Shown: positions 6,836 through 7,696 of the stretch, in pieces
Numbering within the stretch: position 1 is the stretch's first letter
Layout: each line of letters begins with the position of its first letter
DNA from: an uncultured Granulosicoccaceae bacterium
Lineage (GTDB): Bacteria; Pseudomonadota; Gammaproteobacteria; Granulosicoccales; Granulosicoccaceae
Direction: 5' to 3'
Assembly: GCA_937951695.1 (NCBI GenBank)
Contig: CALFBL010000108.1
Location: 1-7,696 of the forward strand
DNA: 7,696 nucleotides
Translations under genes and position numbers: made by a program
The notes under the pieces: generated by a model
What the model saw: only the letters and a program-made list of their open reading frames with translations
Told to the model about the DNA's origin: nothing
Database searches by the model: none

Positions 6836-7696
6836 ATGACCGATACTCGCCATTGCCGACTACTCATTTTGGGTTCTGGACCCGCCGGATATACAGCTGC
6901 GGTCTACGCCGCTCGAGCAGCCTTGGACCCGGTGCTGGTCACGGGTATAGAAGTGGGCGGGCAGTTAACCACCACCACAGACGTCGATAATTGGCCCGCT
7001 GACGCTCTGGGTGTGCAGGGGCCGGAACTGATGGAACGTTTCAAGGCTCATGCGGAACGTTTCGAAACCGCTATTATTAACGACCACATTACAAGCGTTG
7101 ATTTCAATGCCAAACCCTTAAAATTGTCCGGCGACAATGGCAGCTACACCGCCGATTCCGTGATCATCGCTACCGGCGCCAGCGCGCGCTATCTGGGACT
7201 GCCCTCAGAGGAAGCCTACAAAGGCCGCGGCGTCTCCGCATGCGCCACCTGTGACGGTTTTTTCTACAAAGGACGCACAGTGGCGGTGATTGGCGGCGGC
7301 AATACCGCCGTCGAAGAGGCGCTGTATTTATCGAACATTTGCGACGAGGTTATTTTGGTGCATCGCCGCGACGAATTACGGGCGGAGAAAATTCTCCAAG
7401 CCAAATTGTTCGACAAAGAGAAAAACGGCAACGTCACCCTTGTCTGGGATCACAATCTGGTCGAAGTGCTTGGCGATGACGCAGGCGTGACCGGCATAAC
7501 GATTCAGAGCACGAAAGACGACACCACCCAGCACGTGGATGTGTACGGTGTCTTCATTGCCATTGGACACAAGCCCAACACCGATTTGTTTGTCGAACAA
7601 CTGAACATGGCGGGCGGCTACCTTGTCGTTAACGGCGGATCTGATGGTAATGCCACTGCGACATCAGTAAACGGGGTCTTCGCCGCAGGAGACGTC
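6836..7696 (+). CDS. trxB: Thioredoxin-disulfide reductase, 3' end missing
   Basis: TrxB is the cytoplasmic homodimeric FAD enzyme that reduces thioredoxin with NADPH. The window holds 287 codons with the frame open to the right edge; the family is usually about 315-320 residues, so roughly 30 are missing. The FAD-binding motif GSGPAGYTAA is at 13-22 and the ATGA element at 112-115. The redox-active CATC (C136 and C139, in SACATCDGFF) is intact. The NADPH-binding glycine motif GGGNTAVEEA (153-162) and the HRRxxxR phosphate-binding segment (176-182) show that NADPH is the expected donor. IAIGHKPNT (241-249) and the C-terminal FAD motif beginning AAGDV (283-287) close the visible part. I placed the start at the ATG because it gives the usual short N-terminus before the FAD motif. 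No Shine-Dalgarno sequence is evident. It is divergent from ftsK. Confidence 0.96.
   Translation, partial: MTDTRHCRLLILGSGPAGYTAAVYAARAALDPVLVTGIEVGGQLTTTTDVDNWPADALGVQGPELMERFKAHAERFETAIINDHITSVDFNAKPLKLSGDNGSYTADSVIIATGASARYLGLPSEEAYKGRGVSACATCDGFFYKGRTVAVIGGGNTAVEEALYLSNICDEVILVHRRDELRAEKILQAKLFDKEKNGNVTLVWDHNLVEVLGDDAGVTGITIQSTKDDTTQHVDVYGVFIAIGHKPNTDLFVEQLNMAGGYLVVNGGSDGNATATSVNGVFAAGDV

Overview
The window reads as ordinary chromosomal DNA from a gammaproteobacterium. The evidence is gene content and order: ftsK, lolA and rarA lie head to tail with trxB next to ftsK, an arrangement known from Escherichia coli and many relatives (E. coli has lrp between trxB and ftsK; here it is absent). 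Base composition looks moderate in GC and coding density is high. I cannot place the organism below class level.

Layout from left to right: (1) positions 1-88, minus strand, the first 29 codons of a probable lipoprotein cut by the window edge. (2) 89-454, a 366-base gap with no credible gene, holding a long imperfect hairpin (121-176) in the presumed leader of the lipoprotein gene, and a run of ten A (225-234). (3) 455-949, minus, a GNAT acetyltransferase with its own probable -10 box. (4) 1080-2666, minus, rarA, with an unusual N-terminal extension and an internal Ser/Thr-rich insert. (5) 2716-3366, minus, lolA. (6) 3409-6669, minus, ftsK, probably starting at a TTG. (7) 6670-6835, the divergent control region. 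(8) 6836 to the right edge, plus strand, trxB, cut after 287 codons.

The three minus-strand genes ftsK, lolA and rarA are spaced 42 and 49 bases apart and are probably one transcript. They link cell division and chromosome segregation (FtsK), outer-membrane lipoprotein delivery (LolA) and replication-fork maintenance (RarA). The GNAT gene follows after 130 bases and may be read both from the operon and from its own promoter. TrxB, transcribed away from ftsK, supplies thioredoxin with electrons from NADPH.

I found no CRISPR array, insertion sequence, tRNA, rRNA, phage gene or defence cassette, and no convincing sign of an undescribed system. The more unusual points are the leader hairpin, a possible clamp-binding peptide at the RarA N-terminus, the RarA insert, and start-site choices that differ from the longest open frames.
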